Shown: positions 47,791 to 55,308 of the stretch, piece after piece
Position numbering within the stretch: position 1 is the stretch's first letter
Layout of the letters: the number at the start of each line of letters is the position of its first letter
Source of the DNA: Gammaproteobacteria bacterium
GTDB lineage: Bacteria > Pseudomonadota > Gammaproteobacteria > JAJFKG01
Length of the DNA: 64,000 nucleotides
Assembly: GCA_021773335.1 (NCBI GenBank)
Contig: JAJFKG010000009.1
Span: forward strand, 41,045 to 105,044
Reading direction: 5' to 3'
The notes under the pieces: model-generated
Database searches by the model: none
Told to the model about the DNA's origin: nothing
The model's input: the letters and a program-made list of their open reading frames with translations, nothing else
Position numbers and translations under genes: made by a program

Positions 47791-48294
47791 TTATGCCGTA
47801 TGGCGCTTGGATGTGGACTTGCGTGGACGAGTTTGGCATTGCGACAGACGCGGATCGATCACTAGTCTTCCGTGGCGTAGTGCTTCCCGCCCTAATAGCA
47901 TGCGAAATTGTAATGGATCTCGATTAGAGAGCGTCAACTCAATATCCCACCGTTCCTCCCCCAAAGTTAATGGCGTCGAAATCACGTAACGCTTTTCTCT
48001 ATGGCCATTTGAACTCATCACATTACGTTGGTCAACGACTTTTGCTCTGCAGACGATTACTTTATCTTTACGCCCTTGAAAAGGATACACAGAAAATTTC
48101 ACATGCAGCACACCGTTACGATAATACGGTTTAATAGCAAACGCATGTAGCGCCGAAGTTTTAGCACCAGTGTCAATTTTAGCTTTTATCGCAGGAATTT
48201 TTAATTTCGGAAAACCACACCACTCTTGCCAACCAATAAGCATTTTTTCTTCGATTTTTTTGCCATGGTAAATACCTCGTAATCGTTTAAACAT
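47791..48294 (-). CDS. RimB-like retropepsin-fold protease (ATP-dependent zinc protease family)
   Basis: 167 residues with KIDTGAKTSALHA, an aspartic-protease-like DTG motif, and the conserved MLLGREALRHGRLVIDP at the C-terminus. This matches the RimB/COG4067 family found beside rimK, where it is thought to trim the glutamate tails added by RimK to ribosomal protein S6. It lies 20 nt downstream of rimK on the same strand. The older label 'zinc protease' is not supported by a zinc motif here. Confidence 0.88.
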   Translation of the reverse strand: MFKRLRGIYHGKKIEEKMLIGWQEWCGFPKLKIPAIKAKIDTGAKTSALHAFAIKPYYRNGVLHVKFSVYPFQGRKDKVIVCRAKVVDQRNVMSSNGHREKRYVISTPLTLGEERWDIELTLSNRDPLQFRMLLGREALRHGRLVIDPRLSQCQTRPRKSTSKRHTA

Positions 48295-48314
48295 CCAGTT
48301 ATCTCACTCTATCA

Positions 48315-49220
48315 TTAACCTTGGTAACGGCTACGCGGCCCAATAGGCTTAGCGTATTTTTCAATATAGCTAACAACCTTTCCTGCTATATCTATACCAG
48401 TGGCAGTTTCAATACCTTCAAGTCCAGGAGAAGAGTTAACTTCCATCACAAGTGGACCACGGTCCGAACGTAGCAGGTCAACCCCAGCACAGGATAAACC
48501 CATACACTTAGCAGCGTTCACCGCGGTTTCACGTTCAGCTTTCGTCAATTTAACCGCTTGTGCGCTGCCACCGCGGTGTATGTTAGAGCGAAACTCGCCG
48601 GGTTCGGCTTGGCGTTTCATTGCGGCCACGACTTTTTCGCCTAATACAATGCAGCGAATGTCCGTGCCTGCAGATTCTTGTATATATTCTTGCACGATGA
48701 TATTAGCATCAATCCCCATAAAGGCTTGCACAACGCTTTCAGCGGCTTTTTTCGTTTCTGCAAGCACCACCCCAACCCCCTGAGTACCTTCGATGAGCTT
48801 AATAATTAATGGCGGCCCACCCACTATTTTGATCAAATCATCAATATCATTAGGTGAGTTAGCAAAACCCGTGATCGGCATATCAACGCCTTTACGCGAA
48901 AGCAATTGCAAAGAACGCAGCTTATCACGTGAACGGGTAATGCCCAGTGAAGGATTGACGCTATATATGCCACGCATTTCAAACTGCCTAACAATCGCCG
49001 ATCCATAAAAAGTCCTACTCGCACCAATTCTGGGGATGACCGCATCAAAAACAGGCAACTCTGCTCCCTGATAATGGATAGTTGGCTTTGTAGAAGTAAT
49101 GTTCATATAACAGTTGATATAGTCGATAACTGTCGCTTCATGTCCCGCAGCTTGCGTGGCTTCGACTAAACGGCGTGTCGAATAAAGGTTGGGGTTGCGT
49201 GATAAGATGGCGATTTGCAT
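48315..49220 (-). CDS. rimK: Ribosomal protein S6--L-glutamate ligase RimK
   Basis: ATP-grasp enzyme that adds glutamates to the C-terminus of S6. 301 residues: N-terminal domain ([19 protein letters not shown]), ATP-grasp central part with [20 protein letters not shown] and [19 protein letters not shown], and the metal/ATP end [20 protein letters not shown] with PGLEGIE. Clearly the RimK group rather than lysine-biosynthesis LysX. It pairs with the RimB-like gene. Confidence 0.93.
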   Translation of the reverse strand: MQIAILSRNPNLYSTRRLVEATQAAGHEATVIDYINCYMNITSTKPTIHYQGAELPVFDAVIPRIGASRTFYGSAIVRQFEMRGIYSVNPSLGITRSRDKLRSLQLLSRKGVDMPITGFANSPNDIDDLIKIVGGPPLIIKLIEGTQGVGVVLAETKKAAESVVQAFMGIDANIIVQEYIQESAGTDIRCIVLGEKVVAAMKRQAEPGEFRSNIHRGGSAQAVKLTKAERETAVNAAKCMGLSCAGVDLLRSDRGPLVMEVNSSPGLEGIETATGIDIAGKVVSYIEKYAKPIGPRSRYQG

Positions 49221-49514
49221 GAATAGTCCCTAAGTGGTTTACTGTCAATGGCTTTATGTACTAATAAAGTCACATATTACTCGTCTAGGCAAAATCCATG
49301 CAAGCGTAAAAATGCTTATGATGAGAAAACTTAGTTAAAAATGACAATAATTTGCACTTCAGCGTTTATTCGCGACGGTATAAAGCAAATGTAAAGTTTG
49401 AGGGTGATCTGGCGCCAGCCACGGGTGGAGAAACACCCCCCTCTAACGCGATGCATGCCGATTTTCTCCATCACTTTTATCGAACGAATATTCGCTTCTG
49501 TATTCAATGAATTA

Positions 49515-49868
49515 TTACCGCATAACTAATGGCAAAACCAGATATTGTCTTGGCCCTTCACTAGCCGCTCGGGTGATATGCCCCTGGCCAGTGGTATCTT
49601 CAGCTAACACAACATCGCCTTCGTGGAACCATTTTTTAGTGCCATCACCAATCTCAATCTCCATAGAACCCTGCAACATAATAATATATTGTGCACAAGG
49701 TGGATTGTGCCAAGCTACTTCTCTCTCTTCAGTGACTTCACCAAAGATCACACCATTAACATTAAATTTTTCACTCATCTTGCCGTATTTAGCATCGCTC
49801 AATTGTATATTGATTTCTGCAAAGTGTGATTGCCCATCTTCTCCGGTGTATAGTCTTATATGTTGCAT
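49515..49868 (-). CDS. Cupin-domain protein
   Basis: 117-residue single-cupin protein. Motif 1 is weak (HNPPCAQYIIMLQGSMEIEI) and motif 2 is EGDVVLAEDTTGQGH. It is small, soluble and cytoplasmic. The metal and substrate are unknown. Single gene; no neighbour suggests a pathway. The 294-nt gap upstream (to rimK) shows nothing recognisable. Confidence 0.82.
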   Translation of the reverse strand: MQHIRLYTGEDGQSHFAEINIQLSDAKYGKMSEKFNVNGVIFGEVTEEREVAWHNPPCAQYIIMLQGSMEIEIGDGTKKWFHEGDVVLAEDTTGQGHITRAASEGPRQYLVLPLVMR

Positions 49869-50020
49869 AATATCTCCTTAGTTTTAGTTTCTATAAGCAC
49901 CAACAAAATACGCGCTACGCATTGCTCAGCAAAACCAGCGCAATGACGATAGGAAACACCCAGCAGGCGCTACAAACCAAGCGCTTAACCGGATTTTAGC
50001 TGGTCAACTAACATCATAGA

Positions 50021-51169
50021 CTAGATAATTTCCCCACCCCACAACATCTGCAAAAATAACCGCCACGGAATGCATTCAATATTGCCACTGAGCGTTTTCG
50101 GCTCCGTTTCAAACGAGATTAAAATCGAGCGCTTTAAAACATGGCTCTCCGCAAGTGTGCGTAAACCTTTTGCATGCGCATTATCAACTCGTTTGCCAGC
50201 CTTGACTTCAACCGCGACCTCCATATCACCCAAGATAAAATCAACTTCTTGCCCGGTGCTAGTACGCCAAAAGTGTAAAGGCAGTTCTTGATTTTTATAA
50301 GCTTGGTAAGCTTTCAACTCCATCATAATATAATGCTCGAAGGACTTACCAAACTCTGGTGTTGAAAATTGCGGCTGCCTTCTTGCAAGATAGTTAGCAA
50401 CACCTACATCAAAAAGGTAAAATTTTTCTGTTTCAATTAAACGTCGGTCAGGCGTCTTTTGCCAGGGATTTAAACGAAATCCCAACAAAGTATCTTCTAA
50501 TATTTCAAAATATCCGCGCACTACTTTAGCACTAACACCTGTATCTCGTGCAACATTCGCATAATTAATCAACTCACCCGTACTAAGTGCAGCAACTCGC
50601 AGGAACTCAGAGAAAGCAGGAATGTTACGCACAACAGCCTCAGCAGCAATTTCTTCTTTCAAATAATCCGCAATATAGGCACGTAATTCCTGTATTGGTT
50701 CTGGACTTGACAAATGTGATGGTAGGAATCCTGAAGTCAACGCAAACTGAATATCAAACTCTTTTAATTCAGGATAACAGAGTGGAGTCATTGTATAGCG
50801 CCATGCCCTTCCGCCTAATAAATTAGCATGGCTGCGGCGCAACTTACGTGGACTTGAGCCCGTCAATAAAAATGATAAACCTGCATTTTCTATCATCCAA
50901 TGCACTTCATTAAGAATATCCGGCACCATTTGCACCTCATCAATGACAATCAGAGATGTTGTGTCGCTATAGCGTTCGCGCAATAGCCACGGCTTCGAAG
51001 CGTAATCTGCAAATACATCTGTTTTCAAAAAGTCGATAACTACCGCATCAGGCAAATGCTGCTTAATCCAAAAGCTTTTACCAACCTTACGTGGCCCCCA
51101 CAAGAAAGCCGACTTTCCAGCGGGTAATTGAATGTTGAGTAGTCTATTAAATCGTTCCATATAAGGCAT
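50021..51169 (-). CDS. AAA ATPase with DUF4143 domain (copy 3)
   Basis: 382 residues and intact. Walker A is GPRKVGKSFW (about 25-34) and Walker B SLIVIDEVQMVP. A winged-helix-like middle (LINYANVARDTGVSAKVVRGYF) precedes DUF4143 (HFWRTSTGQEVDFILGDMEV AVEVK). The closing region resembles a nuclease-like Exxx(D/E)xK arrangement, as in other family members. ATG at 51169 or 51160. It is closer in sequence to the broken copy 2 than to copy 1 (by motif reading). Function unknown. Confidence 0.88.
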   Translation of the reverse strand: MPYMERFNRLLNIQLPAGKSAFLWGPRKVGKSFWIKQHLPDAVVIDFLKTDVFADYASKPWLLRERYSDTTSLIVIDEVQMVPDILNEVHWMIENAGLSFLLTGSSPRKLRRSHANLLGGRAWRYTMTPLCYPELKEFDIQFALTSGFLPSHLSSPEPIQELRAYIADYLKEEIAAEAVVRNIPAFSEFLRVAALSTGELINYANVARDTGVSAKVVRGYFEILEDTLLGFRLNPWQKTPDRRLIETEKFYLFDVGVANYLARRQPQFSTPEFGKSFEHYIMMELKAYQAYKNQELPLHFWRTSTGQEVDFILGDMEVAVEVKAGKRVDNAHAKGLRTLAESHVLKRSILISFETEPKTLSGNIECIPWRLFLQMLWGGEII

Positions 51170-51170
51170 T

Positions 51171-51208
51171 TTATCCGGATAATTCGCCCTGTCAAGGATG
51201 ATTATCCG
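51171..51208. promoter_or_regulatory. Palindromic operator-like site upstream of DUF4143 copy 3
   Basis: TTATCCGGATAA (51171-51182) is a perfect 12-bp palindrome ending 2 nt before the start codon region. A second half-site ATTATCCG (51201-51208) pairs with CGGATAAT (51176-51183) across a 17-nt spacer that contains CAAGGATG. Probably autoregulatory. Confidence 0.6.
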
Positions 51209-51279
51209 AAAAAGTCACACGAGACTGATGTAACCATATGATTTTTAATGAAATTGAAAAACAAGTGCGCGGCAGCTTT

Positions 51280-52185
51280 TTAGAAGCATAGCCTTAGTCT
51301 CTGCGCACAATTCACAAAATGTTGCCAATCCGATGACTTGTCATCTAGGCACCATACCGCCGCTAATACGGCTTGCGCGAAACCCCAGGCAGCAAGCCGT
51401 TGCTTATCAAAATTCAGCATCTCACTAAATAGAGCAATACGCTTTTGCTGTTGTTCAACAGTAATATCTGGTTGATTGGTTTTAACAATGGGGTTACGTA
51501 AAAAAGCACCCACTTCGTATTCTCGTTCACCAATCATCCCCTTGGGATCGATTGCGCACCACTGGTTGTTGCCACATGATAGAATATTTTCGTGATGCAA
51601 ATCACCATGCAGCAATACTGGCTTTCCCAATGACTGATGCAGTTCGTCTGCTATTTGCTTAGCTTGGTCGATTAAAGCTTGAGGAAAATCTTTTGGCAGT
51701 TGAACGGGCTGTTCTAAGCGCTTGAATAAAGCGCGTGTCGTAGGGAACGGAGTCGTCTCCTGTGAATAAGGTTTACTTAATTTAGCAATGAGCTCTGCTA
51801 CAATAGCAGCCGCTTCGTCATCATCACAATCAGTGAGCACTTCTCCAGGCGTGAGTTTTTCTAAAATCGCAATGCGGTGTTGACTATCATACTCATAAAG
51901 CTTTACGACAGCATCACACGCCATTAACCTGAGCGCATATATTTCATATTCAGCCTGTGGATCCGGGCATAAAAACTTAGCGATAACGGCTGTGCCATCT
52001 TCTCTGATCGCTTCAACAATATAGTTGTAGGATAAGCGAGGGATAGGCTTAGTCAAAATAAGATTGTATTGGCTTTCACAGAACTCGATTAAACTTGGCA
52101 ATTTTTCCAGCCATTGCTTACCAGCTGCACCAAACGTGTTCGTTATTGCTATTTTGTAATTTTGAGGAATGCTACAAGCTTTCAT
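51280..52185 (-). CDS. APH(6)-type aminoglycoside/hydroxyurea phosphotransferase
   Basis: 301-residue kinase of the streptomycin 6-phosphotransferase (APH_6_hur) family. VIAKFLCPDPQAEYEIYAL carries the ATP-binding Lys; the catalytic loop is VLLHGDLHHENIL, followed by WCAIDPKGMIGEREYEVGAF. Family members inactivate streptomycin or phosphorylate other small molecules, so resistance is possible but not shown. It lies 33 nt downstream of the beta-lactamase, probably in one operon. Confidence 0.87.
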   Translation of the reverse strand: MKACSIPQNYKIAITNTFGAAGKQWLEKLPSLIEFCESQYNLILTKPIPRLSYNYIVEAIREDGTAVIAKFLCPDPQAEYEIYALRLMACDAVVKLYEYDSQHRIAILEKLTPGEVLTDCDDDEAAAIVAELIAKLSKPYSQETTPFPTTRALFKRLEQPVQLPKDFPQALIDQAKQIADELHQSLGKPVLLHGDLHHENILSCGNNQWCAIDPKGMIGEREYEVGAFLRNPIVKTNQPDITVEQQQKRIALFSEMLNFDKQRLAAWGFAQAVLAAVWCLDDKSSDWQHFVNCAQRLRLCF

Positions 52186-52218
52186 TACTGTATATGTTCC
52201 CTGTTTAACAAGCTATAA

Positions 52219-53142
52219 CTAGGTAATAATTTTATTCAAACATCTGTCCGTTTTAGAAAATTCACTTAGTATTAAGTGTGTAGCAAAAGCGACCATATTT
52301 TCTCGCACAGTTGCATTTTTTTGATTTTGCAGCGTATAAATTGCGACAACAATTGGTGCACAACCTGGTGGCCAAATCACACCAATATCATTAGCAATGC
52401 CGTAATATTCGCCTGAGCCCGTTTTATCCGCTACGCGCCAACGTTCAGGCACGCCAGCTCTGATGCGCTTACCTCCGGTTGCTGCATCGCTCATCCATGC
52501 AGTTAGCTGTTTACGTAACGTTGGCGACAATGCCTCGCCCAGGACTATTTTTTGAGTAGCTTGTGTCATAGCAACTGGCGTTGAAGAATCTTGTTTGCTG
52601 TGCGGATTTGAATTTAAGTTTGGCTCCCAGTTATTTAGGTGAAACGTATTATCACCTATCGAACGTGCAAATGCTGTTACCGCGCTAGGCCCACCTAATT
52701 GCTTCATTAACAGATTAGCGGCTGTATTGTCGCTATAACTGATGGCTGCTGCCGACAGCTGTGCGATGGTCATACCAGAGCTAATATGTTTTTTGGTGAT
52801 CGGTGACCACGCGACAAGATCTTGTTGCGTATAATTAATTTTTTTCTGTAACAGGCCCCTCTCACGCTCACTTTGTTTAAGAACCGCTGCAACCGCAATC
52901 AGTTTAAATGTACTTTGCATAGGGAAACGCTCATTCGCGCGATAGGCAATGGACTTTCCGGTAGCAGCATCGATGGCATACACGCCTAGCTTGCTATTGA
53001 ATTGACTTTCAAACTTAGCAAGGGCGCTTTGTGATGCTGCTGGTATTTTTTGTTGTGGCGCCGCTGACACAAGCGCGGGAGCAGAAAGCAAACATACTAT
53101 TATCGATAATAAACAATAAAACTTTGACGAAAAAAAATTCAT
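52219..53142 (-). CDS. bla: Class A beta-lactamase
   Basis: Periplasmic serine hydrolase of beta-lactams. 307 residues with signal peptide (about 1-28, cleavage near VSAA). All class A motifs are present: S77-T-F-K80, S137-D-N139, E173-x-x-N176 (WEPNLN) and K240-T-G242. It lacks features of class C or D enzymes. There is no ampR-type regulator beside it. Followed by the APH(6)-type kinase. Codon use does not look obviously foreign, so a chromosomal gene is plausible. Confidence 0.95.
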   Translation of the reverse strand: MNFFSSKFYCLLSIIVCLLSAPALVSAAPQQKIPAASQSALAKFESQFNSKLGVYAIDAATGKSIAYRANERFPMQSTFKLIAVAAVLKQSERERGLLQKKINYTQQDLVAWSPITKKHISSGMTIAQLSAAAISYSDNTAANLLMKQLGGPSAVTAFARSIGDNTFHLNNWEPNLNSNPHSKQDSSTPVAMTQATQKIVLGEALSPTLRKQLTAWMSDAATGGKRIRAGVPERWRVADKTGSGEYYGIANDIGVIWPPGCAPIVVAIYTLQNQKNATVRENMVAFATHLILSEFSKTDRCLNKIIT

Positions 53143-53161
53143 ATAATATATTCTGCCACAC

Positions 53162-53395
53162 TTACGTTGTTGATGTCACATAATAATCACTCATAAAATC
53201 CAGTTCAATCGCATAAAAACATTTAGCCGGCAAAAATTCCTTAAGGCATGCTTCTATTTTATTAAGACATTCATGCATAAAATTATCATTGCGATGTGAC
53301 TTCTTTAGCATGCCAAGCTTCAACAAACAGCGCTGGTGATGATACTGTTCAATTGGATGGGCGCAACATTTACAAGCACCAGTGCTTTTAAAGTG
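53162..53395 (-). pseudogene. Open minus-strand stretch without start, possible gene remnant
   Basis: Between TAG at 53396-53398 and TAA at 53162-53164 the minus strand is open for 77 codons. It has protein-like composition (CKCCAHPIEQYHHQRCLLKL, then FLPAKCFYAIELDFMSDYYV) but no start codon near its beginning. It overlaps the last codons of the MazF-like gene in another phase. It may be the tail of a lost gene; no family recognised. Confidence 0.25.
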
Positions 53396-53708
53396 CTAGG
53401 ATACGCCGCAGCCCATCGTCCAAGGCAATCAAATCTTGGGCAGATAAGCGTCCCGCCGATTTACGCAGGCGGCTTTTATCGACAGTACGAATTTGATCGC
53501 AAATAGCGATAGCTTTTTTATTCAGACAAGATACTGCAATGGTAAGTGGTGGGCGCGCTTTAGTCACTGACGATAAGGGCACAACCACAACTGTTCTACG
53601 CGCTTTATTAATTGGCGTGGCACCGACTAGAACACAAGGACGTTGTTTACTAAGCTCAGAACCCTTGGTTGGATTCAGGTCTACCCAATAGATATCACCA
53701 CGATTCAT
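53388..53708 (-). CDS. MazF/PemK-family toxin (mRNA interferase)
   Basis: 106 residues starting MNRGDIYWVDLNPTKGSELS, the canonical MazF beginning, followed by KQRPCVLVG and PLSSVTKA. The C-terminal DQIRTVDKSRLRK fits the RNA-binding part. Such toxins cleave mRNA at short sequences and are neutralised by the partner antitoxin. The start overlaps the antitoxin 3' end by 14 nt. Confidence 0.92.
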   Translation of the reverse strand: MNRGDIYWVDLNPTKGSELSKQRPCVLVGATPINKARRTVVVVPLSSVTKARPPLTIAVSCLNKKAIAICDQIRTVDKSRLRKSAGRLSAQDLIALDDGLRRILAL

Positions 53709-53925
53709 CGTCTAATCCATCTTGTAATGTCGCATCCCAATCTTGCATATCACGTTGCAGCGCTTGGTCTTTTTCAACTGCAACAGCACACTGATATAAA
53801 TCATTTTCACGCGCCTCTAACTCCTTTTCCATCAACTGCGCCACCACTTTACTGCGTTGACGCGCAGGGATAGCTGCTTTCCAGCGGGTTGCAATTTCAT
53901 TAGGTATAGACAGTAACATTTGCAT
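53695..53925 (-). CDS. Antitoxin partner of the MazF-like toxin
   Basis: 76-residue protein. The N-terminus LLSIPNEIATRWKAAIPARQ suggests a ribbon-helix-helix-type DNA-binding part; the C-terminal helical acidic stretch (ALQRDMQDWDATLQDGLDDE) would wrap the toxin. It overlaps the toxin gene. Start at the first or third Met (53925 or 53919). Confidence 0.85.
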   Translation of the reverse strand: MQMLLSIPNEIATRWKAAIPARQRSKVVAQLMEKELEARENDLYQCAVAVEKDQALQRDMQDWDATLQDGLDDESW

Positions 53926-53938
53926 TTTTTGACCCTCA

Positions 53939-53954
53939 ATATAATATATTATAT
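53939..53954. promoter_or_regulatory. Perfect 16-bp palindrome upstream of the toxin-antitoxin pair
   Basis: ATATAATATATTATAT, ending 13 nt before the antitoxin ATG, with GTATAC nearby (about 53959). Expected as an operator for autoregulation by the antitoxin; the AT-only sequence also resembles a promoter. Confidence 0.5.
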
Positions 53955-54068
53955 ATAAGTATACAATATATTAAAGTTTGAGCAAGTCACCCCCCGACAT
54001 AAAAATAATCTATTTAAAACAATAGGTTAAAAATAGATAACTAGGTTAACAAAACGCTTAGGCCCCAT

Positions 54069-54584
54069 TCAACTCTCATACAAAATTTTTAATTTGTCAG
54101 AATAATACCAATCGAACATGTCGCGCCTCAATTTAGCCAGATAGGTTTTACCCTGTTTTTTGCGCTTTAGGTTATAAAAAATAACACCTGCGACGCAAGC
54201 TGCATGTTCATGACCGACTCGGTTTGCGTGATGTAAACTTTTTAAATGATGCCCAAACCAATGACTAAAATTCTCAAACGTACACTCATGCTCATGAAAC
54301 GATTTGTATTTAAGCTGCTTTATTGCCTTGGCAAATGGATACCACATGTGGCTATCAAGTTGATATGGGTTAGATTGTAATTTTGTGCCATCCAGCTCTT
54401 CTATTGCAATTGTATCCTTATCATCAAATACCCAACTATAAGTGGGATTGATTTGATTCATTACCAAATATACTTCAGGACTACGGAGCTTTAGCACTCG
54501 GCCGTATTCCTTAAAACTTTGCTGTTCAACTAAGTAAGACTTGCGCATGAACGGGCATTCGATTCTAGGAAAGTCACTTAACAT
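54069..54584 (-). CDS. Degenerate RNA-ligase-like protein lacking key catalytic residues
   Basis: 171 residues from ATG 54584 (a TTG at 54605 is less likely). The N-terminus (FPRIECPFMRKSYL), PEVYLVMNQINPTYSWVFDD and C-terminal YLAKLRRDMFDWYY resemble the T4 RNA-ligase-like nucleotidyltransferase family found in phages and some bacteria. Where the adenylated lysine should be (KLDGT) it reads EELDGT (E63). The motif IV region is VAGVIFYN, missing the Glu of EG-V. It is shorter than typical (~270 residues). It may be a non-catalytic RNA-binding relic. The identification is from motif memory and moderately sure. Confidence 0.5.
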   Translation of the reverse strand: MLSDFPRIECPFMRKSYLVEQQSFKEYGRVLKLRSPEVYLVMNQINPTYSWVFDDKDTIAIEELDGTKLQSNPYQLDSHMWYPFAKAIKQLKYKSFHEHECTFENFSHWFGHHLKSLHHANRVGHEHAACVAGVIFYNLKRKKQGKTYLAKLRRDMFDWYYSDKLKILYES

Positions 54585-54774
54585 TGTTCTTCTCTTTTTC
54601 GTCAAGTAAATTTTTTACAACTTACCGTATAGGTTCTACTCTCAACACCCCCAAAACTTAGGTTTATTTATTCCAAAACCTGTTACGATTGAGGTATACT
54701 GCATGCGCCGATTAGACAGGCCATTTTTTGTGTGCAAAGGACCGCCCAGCCAACAAAGGGACACGCTAATACTT

Positions 54775-55299
54775 ATGAAAATGTTTACCACGGTTTTGCT
54801 CATTCTATTTTTTTCCAATAGTTATGCCTTATGCGTGGCTATCCAATGTAAAGCACCTGCCGTATCGTACTATACCTTAACACCTTATGGTGGTGCTGTG
54901 TGCAAATATCACAAGGATCACCAAAGTTTGGTAATCGAGGTGCATACGCTAAACCAGCCCGATGTTCAAAAGAAATTAATCTCTGTGAAAAATCCCAAAG
55001 TTACTTGTCGTGTCAGTTGTATCAAAGCAGAACCCAATGACAAAGCATGTATTGATGAACAAGCGCCTTTAACTGTGCGACATACTGGCTCACAGCTTAT
55101 AAAACATAACGCTAGCGACTTTAAGCAAATCAACAAAGGTTGTGCAACGATGACAGTTACAATGAATGATTTTGTGCAGCTTACACTACCGACAGAGGCA
55201 GATGACAACAATCAAGATGAAACGTTCATATTTAACATGCAGCCTTGCAAAACGAATAAAACAATAAGCAATAGTGCTAACCCTAGTGCTGCACAATAA
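54775..55299 (+). CDS. Small secreted cysteine-containing protein
   Basis: 174 residues from ATG 54775 with a signal peptide (about 1-18, cleavage near SYAL). An upstream ATG at 54703 would hide the signal. The mature part contains about nine cysteines (CVAIQCKAPAV, VTCRVSCIKAE, KGCATMTV), suggesting disulfides in the periplasm or outside. A Gln/Asp/Asn-rich end. No family recognised. Convergent with the MscS gene (9-nt gap). Confidence 0.6.
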   Translation: MKMFTTVLLILFFSNSYALCVAIQCKAPAVSYYTLTPYGGAVCKYHKDHQSLVIEVHTLNQPDVQKKLISVKNPKVTCRVSCIKAEPNDKACIDEQAPLTVRHTGSQLIKHNASDFKQINKGCATMTVTMNDFVQLTLPTEADDNNQDETFIFNMQPCKTNKTISNSANPSAAQ

Positions 55300-55308
55300 A
55301 TAAGATTA

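Noticed and set aside
48400..48783. 127-codon frame antisense to rimK
   Set aside because: Complete overlap with a clear RimK gene; composition is that of an antisense shadow (Ser/Thr/Pro-rich).
51238..51290. 17-codon plus-strand mini-frame (MIFNEIEKQVRGSFLEA) between the DUF4143 and APH(6)-type genes
   Set aside because: Too short, no ribosome site, and it overlaps the 3' end of the kinase gene on the other strand.
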